A stretch of 64,000 nucleotides of DNA from Sphingorhabdus sp. M41. Its GTDB lineage: Bacteria > Pseudomonadota > Alphaproteobacteria > Sphingomonadales > Sphingomonadaceae. Location of the stretch: assembly GCF_001586275.1 (NCBI RefSeq), contig NZ_CP014545.1:1514501-1578500 (forward strand), in the 5' to 3' direction. The notes beneath the pieces were generated by a model that was given only the letters and a program-made list of their open reading frames with translations, had not been told where the DNA came from and made no database searches. The position numbers were made by a program, and so were the translations under genes. Position 1 is the first letter of the stretch, and the number at the start of each line of letters is the position of its first letter. Below are positions 34,651 to 43,596 of this stretch, piece after piece.

Positions 34651-35289
34651 TCAAGCCGCGTCCTGGCCTTCAGGGCGCGGCTTTTCTTCTACCGAAAAGC
34701 CGTGCTTCATCAGCATCGGGATATTCGACATGGCGAAGACAAAGGACGCGGTGGTGATGCCCCAGACCTTGATCGTCAGCCACCAGTCGAAGGTCAGGGT
34801 TGCGACCATCAGTTCATTGATCACTGCCATGGCTGTAAAAAACAGGGCCCAGTTGCGTGACAGCTTGATCCAGCCTTCGTCGCTCAGACCTTCGAACGCC
34901 GCCTGCAGCAGGCTTTTCAGCATGGCCTTGCCGCGCACCAGCCCGCCGAATAATATCGCTGCAAATCCGGCATAGATAATCGTCGGCTTGTGCTGGATGA
35001 AACGCGGGTCGTTGAAATAGATGGTGAGGGCACCAAATCCCAGAATCAGAATTGCCGACATCCACATCATCGGTGATATCTTGCCAAGCTTCCACTTGGA
35101 AACGATCATGGCGAGGACGATCGCCACCATGAAGGCGATCGTACCATAAATTGCCGAGGTGATCGGATTGCCCTCGGGCGCTCCGAATTTATAAACCAGA
35201 AAGAAAACCAGCAGCGGCCCGAAATCGAGCGCGAAGCTCAGGCCTCTATGTTCTTTTGGGATTTCCTCAATTGCAGTGGCTTCGGTCAT
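34651..35289 (-). CDS. yciB: Inner membrane septation protein YciB/IspZ family
   Basis: A 212-aa protein with five or six membrane spans. The N-terminal FALDFGPLLVFFLVYKFGA and the pairs SPMMWMSAILILGFGALTIY, NWALFFTAMAVINELM fit the family (intracellular septation protein A). It influences envelope integrity and division in enterobacteria. It is last in dapF-mtaB-ftsY-yciB and overlaps ftsY by ATGA. Confidence 0.9.
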   Translation of the reverse strand: MTEATAIEEIPKEHRGLSFALDFGPLLVFFLVYKFGAPEGNPITSAIYGTIAFMVAIVLAMIVSKWKLGKISPMMWMSAILILGFGALTIYFNDPRFIQHKPTIIYAGFAAILFGGLVRGKAMLKSLLQAAFEGLSDEGWIKLSRNWALFFTAMAVINELMVATLTFDWWLTIKVWGITTASFVFAMSNIPMLMKHGFSVEEKPRPEGQDAA

Positions 35290-36215
35290 TTTTCTATCCC
35301 GGCTATGGCTGCGGCCAAATCTTCGGCCTTGAACGGTCTCAAGTCTTCAACGGTTTCACCGATCCCAATGGCGTGGATCGGCAATCCAAATTGTTTTGCC
35401 GCCGCCACCAGCACGCCGCCGCGCGCAGTGCCATCCAGCTTGGTCATGATCAGTCCCGTGACCTTGGCCACGTCCTGGAATACTTCTATCTGGGACAGGG
35501 CATTCTGTCCGGTTGTCGCGTCCAGTACCAGCACGACATTATGCGGCGCTGCCGGATTGAGCCGACCCAGCACCCGCCGGATCTTGTCCAGTTCATCCAT
35601 CAACTCGCTGCGATTCTGCAGTCGTCCGGCTGTATCGACGATTAACACATCGATTCCGGTTTCTGTGGCCTGTTTGACGCCTTCATACACGATGCTGGCG
35701 CTATCGCCGCCTTGTGGCCCGCTGATGATCGGTACACCCAGTCGCTCGGCCCATATCTTTAGCTGACCGATGGCCGCTGCCCGGAATGTATCGCCCGCTG
35801 CCAGCATGACGCCATAATCCTGTTCGAGAAACAGGTGGGCCAGCTTGGCAATCGTGGTGGTTTTTCCAGAACCGTTGACGCCGATGACCAGTATCACCTG
35901 CGGACGGGGAAAGGCATCGATTTCCAGGGGAATGGCAACCGGTTCCAATATGGCCGCGATCTCGCGCTGGATAATTTCCTTCACCGCTTGTTCGGTCAGA
36001 CCTTTTTCAAACCGCTCGACGGAGAGCTTCTCGCGGATCGACGCAGCCGTTGCCGGACCAAGGTCCGACATGATCAGTGCGTCTTCAATATCATCAAGCG
36101 TGGCCTCATCGAGCTTCGCCTTGGTCACCAGGCCTGCCAGATTTTCGGTCAGCCGTGACGATGTCTTGCTGAAGCCGCCAAACAGACGCTCTTTCCAACT
36201 ATTTTTCTCGGTCAC
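35286..36215 (-). CDS. ftsY: Signal recognition particle receptor FtsY
   Basis: A 309-aa SRP GTPase. G1 is GVNGSGKTTTIAKLA, G2/insertion-box DTFRAAAIGQL, G3 DTAGRLQN, G4 TKLDGTARGG, closing IGIGETVEDLRPF. The N domain is short and the acidic A domain of E. coli is missing, as usual in alphaproteobacteria. It docks ribosome-SRP complexes on the membrane. Its partner ffh lies at 40284. Overlaps mtaB and yciB by ATGA on both sides. Confidence 0.96.
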   Translation of the reverse strand: MTEKNSWKERLFGGFSKTSSRLTENLAGLVTKAKLDEATLDDIEDALIMSDLGPATAASIREKLSVERFEKGLTEQAVKEIIQREIAAILEPVAIPLEIDAFPRPQVILVIGVNGSGKTTTIAKLAHLFLEQDYGVMLAAGDTFRAAAIGQLKIWAERLGVPIISGPQGGDSASIVYEGVKQATETGIDVLIVDTAGRLQNRSELMDELDKIRRVLGRLNPAAPHNVVLVLDATTGQNALSQIEVFQDVAKVTGLIMTKLDGTARGGVLVAAAKQFGLPIHAIGIGETVEDLRPFKAEDLAAAIAGIEK

Positions 36216-37477
36216 GCTATCACCCTGCCAATCAATTTCTTGTCCTGCATGTCGATAATCTCGACCGGCACTATCTGCCCCTTGCTCGCCTTAGTATCGA
36301 AGTGCACCCGGGCGAAATTTTCCGAATAGCCGGTATCGCCGGAGATTTCTGCCAGTATATTCTGCCGGGACCCGACCAGCGACTGGTGCCACGACCCGGA
36401 CCGCTCGCGGATTGCCGTCCGTAATATTTTGGCTCTTTCCTTGATCACCTGGCCATCGATCTGCGGCATTTTCGCCGCCGGTGTGCCCTGTTTCGGTGAA
36501 TAGGGAAAAATATGGCCATGCACAATATCGCACTGCTCGATTATCGAGAGACTGTTGGCGAACATGATATCGTCTTCGGTCGGGAATCCGGCAATAATAT
36601 CTGCGCCGATTGCGATTTCCGGTCTCCTGGATTTCAACCGTTCGACCAGAGCAATCGCCTGCTCCCTGTTATGCCGTCGCTTCATCCGCTTGAGAATCAT
36701 ATTGTCCCCAGACTGGAGCGATAAATGGACATGCGGCATGAGCCGCGCTTCTCCGGTCAGCAGGTCAAACAAACGGTCATCGATTTCGATGCCATCAAGA
36801 GAGGAAAGCCTCAGCCGAGGCAGTTCCGGCACGCGTTTCAAAATACGCTCGATCAACATGCCCAGCGTGGGCGCGCCGGGCAGGTCCGGACCATAGCTGG
36901 TAACATCCACTCCGGTCAGCACGACTTCCTGAAATCCCTGGTCGACCAATGCCTGAACCTGATCGACGATCAGCCCGGCAGGCACTGAACGACTATTGCC
37001 CCGACCGAACGGAATGATACAAAAAGTGCACCGATGATCACAGCCATTCTGGATTTCGACAAAGGCGCGCGAACGGTCGGCAAAGGCACTGACCATGTGC
37101 GGAGCGGTTTCGGTGACCCGCATGATGTCGGACACCCGTATATCCGGACGGTTGCTTTGCAGGCCGAGCTTGAAATTGGCTGCATCATATTTGTCGAAAT
37201 TGCCGACCACCGCGCTCGTTTCCGGCATGGCGGAAAACATCGCGGGGTCAACCTGCGCAGCGCAGCCGGTGACGATGATATTCTTTTCCGGATTGTCTTT
37301 CTTGGCCCGGCGGATGGCTTGCCGCGTCTGTCTGACCGCTTCATTGGTCACCGCACAGCTGTTGACGATGATCAGATTGTCACCGTCGATATTGTTGGCA
37401 GCCAGATTCTGGCGCAACGTCTCGCTTTCCGCAATATTGAGCCGACACCCCATGCTGATCATTTCCGGAGCGCTCAT
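36212..37477 (-). CDS. mtaB: tRNA t6A37 methylthiotransferase MtaB
   Basis: A 421-aa radical-SAM enzyme converting t6A37 to ms2t6A37 in tRNAs that read ANN codons. The N-terminal cluster cysteines are in SMGCRLNIAE, VNSCAVTNEA and VTGCAAQVDP. The radical SAM motif is NGCDHRCTFCIIPFGRG. A short TRAM-like tail closes it (GQIVPVEIID). The start overlaps the dapF stop by one base. Confidence 0.93.
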   Translation of the reverse strand: MSAPEMISMGCRLNIAESETLRQNLAANNIDGDNLIIVNSCAVTNEAVRQTRQAIRRAKKDNPEKNIIVTGCAAQVDPAMFSAMPETSAVVGNFDKYDAANFKLGLQSNRPDIRVSDIMRVTETAPHMVSAFADRSRAFVEIQNGCDHRCTFCIIPFGRGNSRSVPAGLIVDQVQALVDQGFQEVVLTGVDVTSYGPDLPGAPTLGMLIERILKRVPELPRLRLSSLDGIEIDDRLFDLLTGEARLMPHVHLSLQSGDNMILKRMKRRHNREQAIALVERLKSRRPEIAIGADIIAGFPTEDDIMFANSLSIIEQCDIVHGHIFPYSPKQGTPAAKMPQIDGQVIKERAKILRTAIRERSGSWHQSLVGSRQNILAEISGDTGYSENFARVHFDTKASKGQIVPVEIIDMQDKKLIGRVIA

Positions 37478-38280
37478 CAGAATCGGGTCCAGTCCGCTTC
37501 GCCTGAAAAGACATAGCTTGTCGGTCCCTGCATCTGAATCGATTCGCCGTCGTGCCAGCCAATCACCAGCGTTCCACCCGGTAAATTAACCTGCACGGGG
37601 CTGCTCACCAAGCCCCGTTTAATCGCAGCGACGGCAGTGGCGCAGGCGCCGGTGCCGCAAGCCCGGGTCAGTCCCACACCCCGTTCCCAGACGCGCAAAT
37701 ATATGGCTCCGTTCTTGATATGCGCGATATTGACGTTCACTTTTTCCGGAAATAGCGGATCGAATTCGATCATCGGACCCAACCGGTCCAGCTCCACCGA
37801 AGCGCTGTCATCGACGAAGAAAATCACATGCGGATTACCGACATTGACGGTAGCGGGATTCTGTAAATCCTCCCATCCAACCGGCATGTTGAGTGTATCC
37901 ATAGCATAAGCGAGGGGGATGGACTGCCAGTCGAACCGGGGCGTACCCATGTCGACAATCGCGCCATCCGCGGTTGCACTGCCAATGATGATGCCGCCAT
38001 CGGTTTCAATCCGGGTTTCATCGCCGATCAGCTTCGCGACGCATCTGCTTGCGTTGCCACAGGCTTCAACCTGGCTTCCGTCCGAATTGAAAATCTGCAT
38101 TTTGACGTCCGCATCGATCGAAGGACGCAAGATGATCAGTTGATCACAGCCGACGCCGCTATGCCGGTCTGCAATGGCTGCGACCTGTGCGCCGGACAGT
38201 GTGATCTCTTCCTCGCGCGCATCGATAATGACAAAATCATTGCCCAATCCGTGCATTTTGTGAAAGCGTCCTGTCGTCAT
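37477..38280 (-). CDS. dapF: Diaminopimelate epimerase DapF
   Basis: A 267-aa cofactor-free racemase-type enzyme. Both active cysteines are present: EACGNASRC and TRACGTGACATAVAA. KMHGLGNDFVIID marks the N-terminus. It converts LL- to meso-diaminopimelate for lysine and peptidoglycan. It heads the dapF-mtaB-ftsY-yciB operon. Confidence 0.95.
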   Translation of the reverse strand: MTTGRFHKMHGLGNDFVIIDAREEEITLSGAQVAAIADRHSGVGCDQLIILRPSIDADVKMQIFNSDGSQVEACGNASRCVAKLIGDETRIETDGGIIIGSATADGAIVDMGTPRFDWQSIPLAYAMDTLNMPVGWEDLQNPATVNVGNPHVIFFVDDSASVELDRLGPMIEFDPLFPEKVNVNIAHIKNGAIYLRVWERGVGLTRACGTGACATAVAAIKRGLVSSPVQVNLPGGTLVIGWHDGESIQMQGPTSYVFSGEADWTRF

Positions 38281-38350
38281 GACTGGCGATTTAGGGATGA
38301 CGCCCCCGGGAGTCCAGCAATTCGGCTAGCCGGCCTTGACGGCAATCCTC

Positions 38351-40024
38351 CTAGCCGGCGTCTTGCAGGGCATTATTTTTGACGGAGGGATGGACGATGT
38401 CCGATGGCAGGGCATCGCTGTCGTTGGCGTCGTCAGCAGCCAGCAAATCGCGTGTTGCCAAAAGCTTGCGCGTCTCCTCGACCGTCAGAGGCTGTCCATA
38501 ATACCAGCCCTGACCCTGGGCGCAGCCCATTTCACGCAATTCGCTCTCGGTTTCTTTGTCTTCGATACCTTCTGCGGTGATTGGCATCCCTAGGCTCTCG
38601 CCTAGTCCGTTGATCGCTTTGACGATGGCCTTGCTTTCTGAATTCAGGAGAATGGATGATACAAAGCTGCGGTCAATTTTTATCCGGTCAAATGGCAACG
38701 CGCGCAAGTGGGCAAGCGAACTATAGCCGGTGCCAAAATCGTCCAGGGCGATGTTGATGCCCTGGTTTTTCAAACTGCCGACGATGGATTGCGCCAGGCT
38801 CAGATTTTCAAACAACGAGCTTTCGGTGATTTCGATTTCCAGCCGCTTGGGCGGGAAGCCGCTTTCGATGAGCAATTTGACAATTTTCTGCGCCAGCCAG
38901 GGATCGAGCAACTGGACCGGGGAAATATTGACCGAAAGGGTGAGGGCGGCATCCCAATCTTTGGCGCTGTTCAGAGCCTGTCTCATAACGCTGATCGACA
39001 GCTCGCCAATCATCCCGGTTTCCTCGGCAATCGGGATGAATATTTCCGGAGAGATAAGGCCCTGTGTCGGTGATTCCCATCGGGCAAGCATTTCGAAGCC
39101 GGTCAACTTTCCGGTCGCGAGATCTATCTGTTGTTCGAAATAGGGCACAAATTCCCCATTGGGAATCCCTATCCGCATACCCGTTTCCAGCAAGCGGCGC
39201 GTTTGCAGTTCCTGTTCCATGTTCGCATCGAACCAGCAATGGCGGTTTCGCCCCTGCTTTTTCGAACTGTACATGGCTATGTCCGCCTGGCGCATCAGGA
39301 CCTCAACGCCCTCTGATTCGTGATCATAGCAGGACATGCCGATGGACGTCGTCACTTCAAGCTGGTTGCCATTTTCAACGATCGGCGAAGCGATAGCATC
39401 AATCAGATCGTCCGCAATCCGCTCGACCATTTTTGGCTGCTCGGGATCAAAGACAAAGGCGCAGGCAAACTCGTCGCCACCAAGCCGCGCCAGCAAATTA
39501 TGGGGCGGTACGATTTTTGCGATACGGGCGGCCACTTGTTTCAGCACGGCATCGCCAGCGCTGTGGCCATGCACATCGTTGATATTTTTGAAATTGTCGA
39601 GATCGAGCATCATGAAAGTGATGCTCTTCTGTTTCCGTTGCGCGAGACGGATCATCTCCGCTGTTCTTTCACCGATTGTACGACGATTGAGCAAACCGGT
39701 CAGCGGATCGGTTACTGCGAGCGAATGGGCAAGCTGTTCGGCGGCGGCCCGTTCTTCGACTTCTTTTGTCAGATCTTTGTAGCGACGCCAGCCAAAAAGG
39801 ATCAGGGCAATATTGAGGAGGAACGCGGGGACCAGCACATTGTCGCCGGCTTTGGCCTGGCCTGTGATGGAGTCGATAGCATCGGAGATTACTGTTCCGC
39901 CGGTGCTCGCGAACATAAGTATCGCCAAGATAACGATGATGCCGGTCACAACGTCTCGGCCAACGGATATTTTATATCCGTTTTTCATCAACCTGAGATG
40001 TTGGTCGGCTGCTGGTCGAGCCAT
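38351..40024 (-). CDS. Membrane-bound GGDEF/EAL cyclic-di-GMP protein
   Basis: A 557-aa protein. Two membrane spans (about 24-45 and 65-85) are followed by a GGDEF domain with intact LLARLGGDEFACAF and an EAL domain where the name-giving motif is EML (FEMLARWESP). Metal and catalytic residues of EAL remain: SVNIS, EITESSL, DDFGTGYSSL, KIDRSFV, AEGIED and QGWYYGQP. It could make or break c-di-GMP. No RxxD inhibitory site precedes GGDEF. ATG 40024 is preferred over a GTG at 40066. It is divergent from ffh across about 260 bp. Confidence 0.9.
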   Translation of the reverse strand: MARPAADQHLRLMKNGYKISVGRDVVTGIIVILAILMFASTGGTVISDAIDSITGQAKAGDNVLVPAFLLNIALILFGWRRYKDLTKEVEERAAAEQLAHSLAVTDPLTGLLNRRTIGERTAEMIRLAQRKQKSITFMMLDLDNFKNINDVHGHSAGDAVLKQVAARIAKIVPPHNLLARLGGDEFACAFVFDPEQPKMVERIADDLIDAIASPIVENGNQLEVTTSIGMSCYDHESEGVEVLMRQADIAMYSSKKQGRNRHCWFDANMEQELQTRRLLETGMRIGIPNGEFVPYFEQQIDLATGKLTGFEMLARWESPTQGLISPEIFIPIAEETGMIGELSISVMRQALNSAKDWDAALTLSVNISPVQLLDPWLAQKIVKLLIESGFPPKRLEIEITESSLFENLSLAQSIVGSLKNQGINIALDDFGTGYSSLAHLRALPFDRIKIDRSFVSSILLNSESKAIVKAINGLGESLGMPITAEGIEDKETESELREMGCAQGQGWYYGQPLTVEETRKLLATRDLLAADDANDSDALPSDIVHPSVKNNALQDAG

Positions 40025-40283
40025 TATTATTTTCCCACTGTTATCCGCAGCCTTGTGCCGCAGCACTTCTCAATTTCTGGTTAACAGGCGTTCATATTTG
40101 TGCATAATTCGGACTTGCGATATCGAGCGAACTGCACTAATAAGCCGCCAACAAGGGCAATCGTTGTATTGCCAATTCAGATTAGAGTTCGAATAACTCA
40201 CACGTCGGTCAGCGAGGTTTCGCCCACCGGCGCTTTTTGCGTTGGCCGGAAATCCGGCTGTTTTGAGGAAGGAAAGGCGGAAC

Positions 40284-41747
40284 ATGTTTGATAAGTTAAG
40301 CGACCGCCTTGGCGGAGTATTCGACAAGCTGCGTGGTCGCGGTGCGCTACGTGAAGAAGATGTTCGCGGTGCGATGCGCGAAGTGCGGATCGCCTTGCTC
40401 GAAGCAGACGTTGCGCTCCCGGTCGTCAAGGATTTTGTCGAGAAGGTAACCGAGAAAGCCGTCGGCCAGTCGGTGCTCAAATCGGTGACCCCGGGCCAGC
40501 AAGTGGTCAAGATCGTCAATGACGGTATTGCCGAGATGCTGGGCTCTGAAGTCAGCGCGCTGGAACTGTCTGTCGCGCCGCCTGCCATCATCATGATGGT
40601 TGGTTTGCAGGGGTCGGGTAAAACAACCACGACCGCTAAAATTGCCAAGCGGCTGAAGGACAAGGACAACAAGAAGGTCATGATGGCCTCGCTCGACGTC
40701 AACCGTCCGGCAGCACAGGAACAATTGGCAGTCTTGGGCGAGCAGATAAGTGCCGCCACCTTGCCAATTGTCGCTGGGCAGCAGCCGGTTGAGATCGCCA
40801 AGCGGGCATTACAGGCCGCAAAATTGCAGGGCTTCGATGTTCTGCTTCTGGATACCGCCGGACGTCTCCATGTCGATCAGCAGTTGATGGACGAGATGAA
40901 GGCGGTTGCCGATATCTCCAAGCCGCAGGAAATCCTGCTGGTGGTCGATGCGCTGACCGGCCAGGACGCCGTCAACGTTGCCCAGAATTTCTCCGACCAG
41001 GTCGATCTGACCGGCGTCGTGCTCACCCGCATGGATGGCGATGCACGTGGCGGTGCGGCGCTGTCGATGCGCGCGGTTACCGGCAAGCCGATCAAATTCG
41101 TCGGTGTCGGCGAAAAGATCGATGCGCTTGAAGAATTTCATCCGGAACGCGTTGCGGGCCGGATATTGGGCATGGGCGATGTCGTCAGCCTGGTCGAAAA
41201 AGCGGCCCAGGTCGTCGACAAGGAAGAGTCCGAAGCGCTCGCCGAGAAAATGCTCAAGGGCCAGTTCGATCTCAACGATCTGCGCTCGCAGCTCAACCAG
41301 ATGACCAAGATGGGCGGTCTGGGTGCAATGGCCTCGATGATGCCGGGCATGAAGAAAGCCAAGGCGGCAATGGCCGGCGGCGCGATGGACGAAAAGGTTC
41401 TGGTCCGCATGGATGCCATCATCGGTTCGATGACCAAGGAGGAACGGACCCGTCCGGGCCTCCTCAACGCCAAGCGCAAGCGGCGGGTCGCGATTGGCTC
41501 GGGCACAACCGTGCAGGACGTCAACAAGCTGCTCAAAATGCATCAGGAAATGGCCAAGGCGATGAAGCGCATCAAGAAGATGGGCGGAATCAAGGGGCTG
41601 ATGTCGATGCTCGGTGGTGGCGGCGGAGCCGCTGGCGCCGGAATGGGCGGGCAGGGCGGCGGCATGGCCGGCATGCCCGGGCTTCCCGACATGTCTCCGG
41701 GCGGGCTTCCCCCTGATCTGGCGAATTTATTGAACAAGAAGAAATGA
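40284..41747 (+). CDS. ffh: Signal recognition particle protein Ffh
   Basis: A 487-aa SRP54 GTPase. Motifs include GLQGSGKTTTTAKIAKRL, DVNRPAAQEQL, DTAGRLHVDQQ, TRMDGDARGGAA and the Met-rich M domain (MTKMGGLGAMASMMPGMKKA) that binds signal peptides and 4.5S RNA. The tail is Gly/Met/Pro-rich. The ATG follows GAAGGAAAGGCGGAAC. The ribosomal operon rpsP-rimM-trmD-rplS follows at once. Confidence 0.97.
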   Translation: MFDKLSDRLGGVFDKLRGRGALREEDVRGAMREVRIALLEADVALPVVKDFVEKVTEKAVGQSVLKSVTPGQQVVKIVNDGIAEMLGSEVSALELSVAPPAIIMMVGLQGSGKTTTTAKIAKRLKDKDNKKVMMASLDVNRPAAQEQLAVLGEQISAATLPIVAGQQPVEIAKRALQAAKLQGFDVLLLDTAGRLHVDQQLMDEMKAVADISKPQEILLVVDALTGQDAVNVAQNFSDQVDLTGVVLTRMDGDARGGAALSMRAVTGKPIKFVGVGEKIDALEEFHPERVAGRILGMGDVVSLVEKAAQVVDKEESEALAEKMLKGQFDLNDLRSQLNQMTKMGGLGAMASMMPGMKKAKAAMAGGAMDEKVLVRMDAIIGSMTKEERTRPGLLNAKRKRRVAIGSGTTVQDVNKLLKMHQEMAKAMKRIKKMGGIKGLMSMLGGGGGAAGAGMGGQGGGMAGMPGLPDMSPGGLPPDLANLLNKKK

Positions 41748-41790
41748 TCGTAACAACATAAATAACGTATTTTAAGAAAGGTTTTTCAAA

Positions 41791-42267
41791 ATGGCAGTAG
41801 CAATCAGAATGTCCCGGGGCGGATCCAAGAAACGTCCTTATTACAAAATCGTCGTCGCCGACGCCCGTGCGCCACGCGATGGCAAGTTCATCGAACGGAT
41901 CGGCAGCTACAACCCGCTGCTCGCGAAAGATGACGAAAAGCGCGTTGTTCTCGACACCGAGCGTGCGAAACATTGGCTCGAAACCGGCGCTCAGCCATCC
42001 GATCGCGTCGCCCGTTTCCTCGACGCCGCTGGTCTGTTGAAGCGTGAAGCGCGCAACAACCCGAACAAGGGCAAGCCAGGCGAAAAAGCCACCGAGCGTC
42101 TCGAAGAGAAAGCAGAAAAAGCCGCTGCTGCTGAAGAAGCCGCCAAGGAAGCTGCTGCAGCGCCAGCGGAAGAAGCTCCGGCTGAAGAAGCTGCTGCCGA
42201 AACACCAGCAGAAGAAGCACCAACTGCTGAAGCCGCACCTGCCGAAGAAGCTAAAGCTGAAGGTTAG
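41791..42267 (+). CDS. rpsP: 30S ribosomal protein S16 with acidic Ala/Glu tail
   Basis: A 158-aa protein. Residues 1-88 are S16 ([41 protein letters not shown]). Residues from about 105 are an added low-complexity tail of Ala/Glu/Pro ([16 protein letters not shown]-like). E. coli S16 is 82 aa. Similar long tails are seen in other alphaproteobacterial S16 proteins. A hairpin terminator lies before rimM. Confidence 0.95.
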   Translation: MAVAIRMSRGGSKKRPYYKIVVADARAPRDGKFIERIGSYNPLLAKDDEKRVVLDTERAKHWLETGAQPSDRVARFLDAAGLLKREARNNPNKGKPGEKATERLEEKAEKAAAAEEAAKEAAAAPAEEAPAEEAAAETPAEEAPTAEAAPAEEAKAEG

Positions 42268-42280
42268 TCAACCAATGACA

Positions 42281-42331
42281 ATGCGCACCGTTCCTCCCGA
42301 GCTTGTCGAAGGAGAGCGGTGCGCATTTTTA
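42281..42331 (+). terminator. Terminator or attenuator between rpsP and rimM
   Basis: ATGCGCACCG pairs perfectly with CGGTGCGCAT, then TTTTT follows. The loop holds CCGAGCTTGTCGAAGGA, part of the dispersed palindrome family. It would set a step-down between rpsP and the rest of the operon. Confidence 0.8.
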
Positions 42332-42387
42332 TATTGGGCCAGCAATTGCAGACGACGGAACAGGCCTGACACATACGGAATTAATCA

Positions 42388-42870
42388 ATGAACCCGGACA
42401 AACCCGTCCCGCTCGCCGTCATTATCGGTGCTCACGGGATCACCGGCGAGGTCCGGCTCAAGCTGTTCTGTGACAGTCTCGACAGCCTGACTGTGCACAA
42501 AAATTTCAACGGCGGCGCATTGACGCTGAAATCCGTCAAACCCCATAAAATGGGCGCAATTGCACGGATTGCCGAAATCACCGACCGCAACGCCGCCGAA
42601 GCCGCCCGCGGCACCGAACTCACCGTCCCGCGTGCCGCCTTGCCGGAACTGGACGAGGATGAATTCTACCATATCGACATCATCGGCCTGCGCTGCGTCT
42701 CCGACGCGGGCGAAGAACTGGGCAAGATATTCGCTATCTACGAATTTGGCGCCGGCGATGTGATCGAGATCGAACGCGCCAGTGGCAAGAAATTCATGGT
42801 GCCGGTCAAGGCGATCGACATGCGCGGCGATCCGGCGATCGTGCTGGCGGACTTTGTCGAACCGCAATGA
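42388..42870 (+). CDS. rimM: 16S rRNA processing protein RimM
   Basis: A 160-aa ribosome maturation factor for the 30S head. The N-terminal AVIIGAHGITGEVRLKLFCD and the PRC-barrel part (DEFYHIDIIGLRC; GAGDVIEIERASGKKFMVPV) are characteristic. It ends with an ATGA overlap with the next small gene. Its partner S16/S19 assembly context (rpsP, trmD, rplS) is conserved. Confidence 0.94.
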   Translation: MNPDKPVPLAVIIGAHGITGEVRLKLFCDSLDSLTVHKNFNGGALTLKSVKPHKMGAIARIAEITDRNAAEAARGTELTVPRAALPELDEDEFYHIDIIGLRCVSDAGEELGKIFAIYEFGAGDVIEIERASGKKFMVPVKAIDMRGDPAIVLADFVEPQ

Positions 42871-43181
42871 TGCTGATCGTGACCATCCTGGTCATCGCAG
42901 GCCTGACGATTGCGATCATCGAGATTGCCAGGCGGCGGAACCCCGACATAAATCTCGCCTGGCTGCCCTTCCTGGCAAGCCTTCCCGTCCCCTTGCTGTT
43001 TGTCCTCTACTGGCTGTTCAGCCTGTGGTGGATCCAGTCCGATCACTGCCTTGATGCCGAAATCTGCAGCAGCGGCGGCATGATGACGATGTCGATCGGC
43101 GCCGCCGTCGGCCTGTTCGGCAGTTTCTTCGTCGGCATGACCACCGGAATATTGTGGATCAACGGGCGCAGAAAGAAATGA
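42867..43181 (+). CDS. Small membrane protein of unknown function
   Basis: A 104-aa protein with three predicted membrane spans (about 4-20, 28-50, 73-95) and a basic C-terminus (INGRRKK). Two cysteines in DHCLDAEICSSGG lie between spans 2 and 3, probably on the periplasmic side, and could form a disulfide. The start overlaps the rimM stop (ATGA). I do not recognise the family. It separates rimM from trmD, which are normally adjacent. Confidence 0.65.
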   Translation: MMLIVTILVIAGLTIAIIEIARRRNPDINLAWLPFLASLPVPLLFVLYWLFSLWWIQSDHCLDAEICSSGGMMTMSIGAAVGLFGSFFVGMTTGILWINGRRKK

Positions 43182-43239
43182 CTTTCACCACGAACACTCC
43201 GACACCTTTTGCTGCTATTGAAAGCGTGGAGTTTGCGAC

Positions 43240-43596
43240 GTGAGCGAAGACACGCTATCAAATATCATTTCCATGGCTAGGCAAATATCTGGCTTGAAAT
43301 TGATCAATGAAAAGACGTCTGTCAACCAAGATTTGAGAATCGCTGGAGGCGATGTGATAGAGTTCGTCGATCTGATAGCCGAAAAATATGGAGATGAAGT
43401 CTATCAATGGCCGTGGGACCGATTTGCAATATTGGACGAAGGGTTATCTCCTCTTTTCTTGCCAATGTTAGTCTGGCAATTGATTAGTTGGCCGTTTCGC
43501 GGGACATTTGGTTATCCTAACGAACTGGAACGGCTGACCATGGGGCACATAGCGAAAGCAATCGACACCGGTCATTGGATTGAACCACATAAATGA
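43240..43596 (+). CDS. Small soluble protein resembling DUF1493, AT-richer than neighbours
   Basis: A 118-aa protein from a GTG start behind [26 protein letters not shown], then [15 protein letters not shown], resembles the acyl-carrier-like DUF1493 family (loosely). Base composition is clearly lower in GC than the flanking genes, and codon use includes more A/T-ending codons. Its stop overlaps the trmD start (ATGA), so it is built into the operon. It may be a transferred gene. Function unknown. Confidence 0.65.
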   Translation: MSEDTLSNIISMARQISGLKLINEKTSVNQDLRIAGGDVIEFVDLIAEKYGDEVYQWPWDRFAILDEGLSPLFLPMLVWQLISWPFRGTFGYPNELERLTMGHIAKAIDTGHWIEPHK

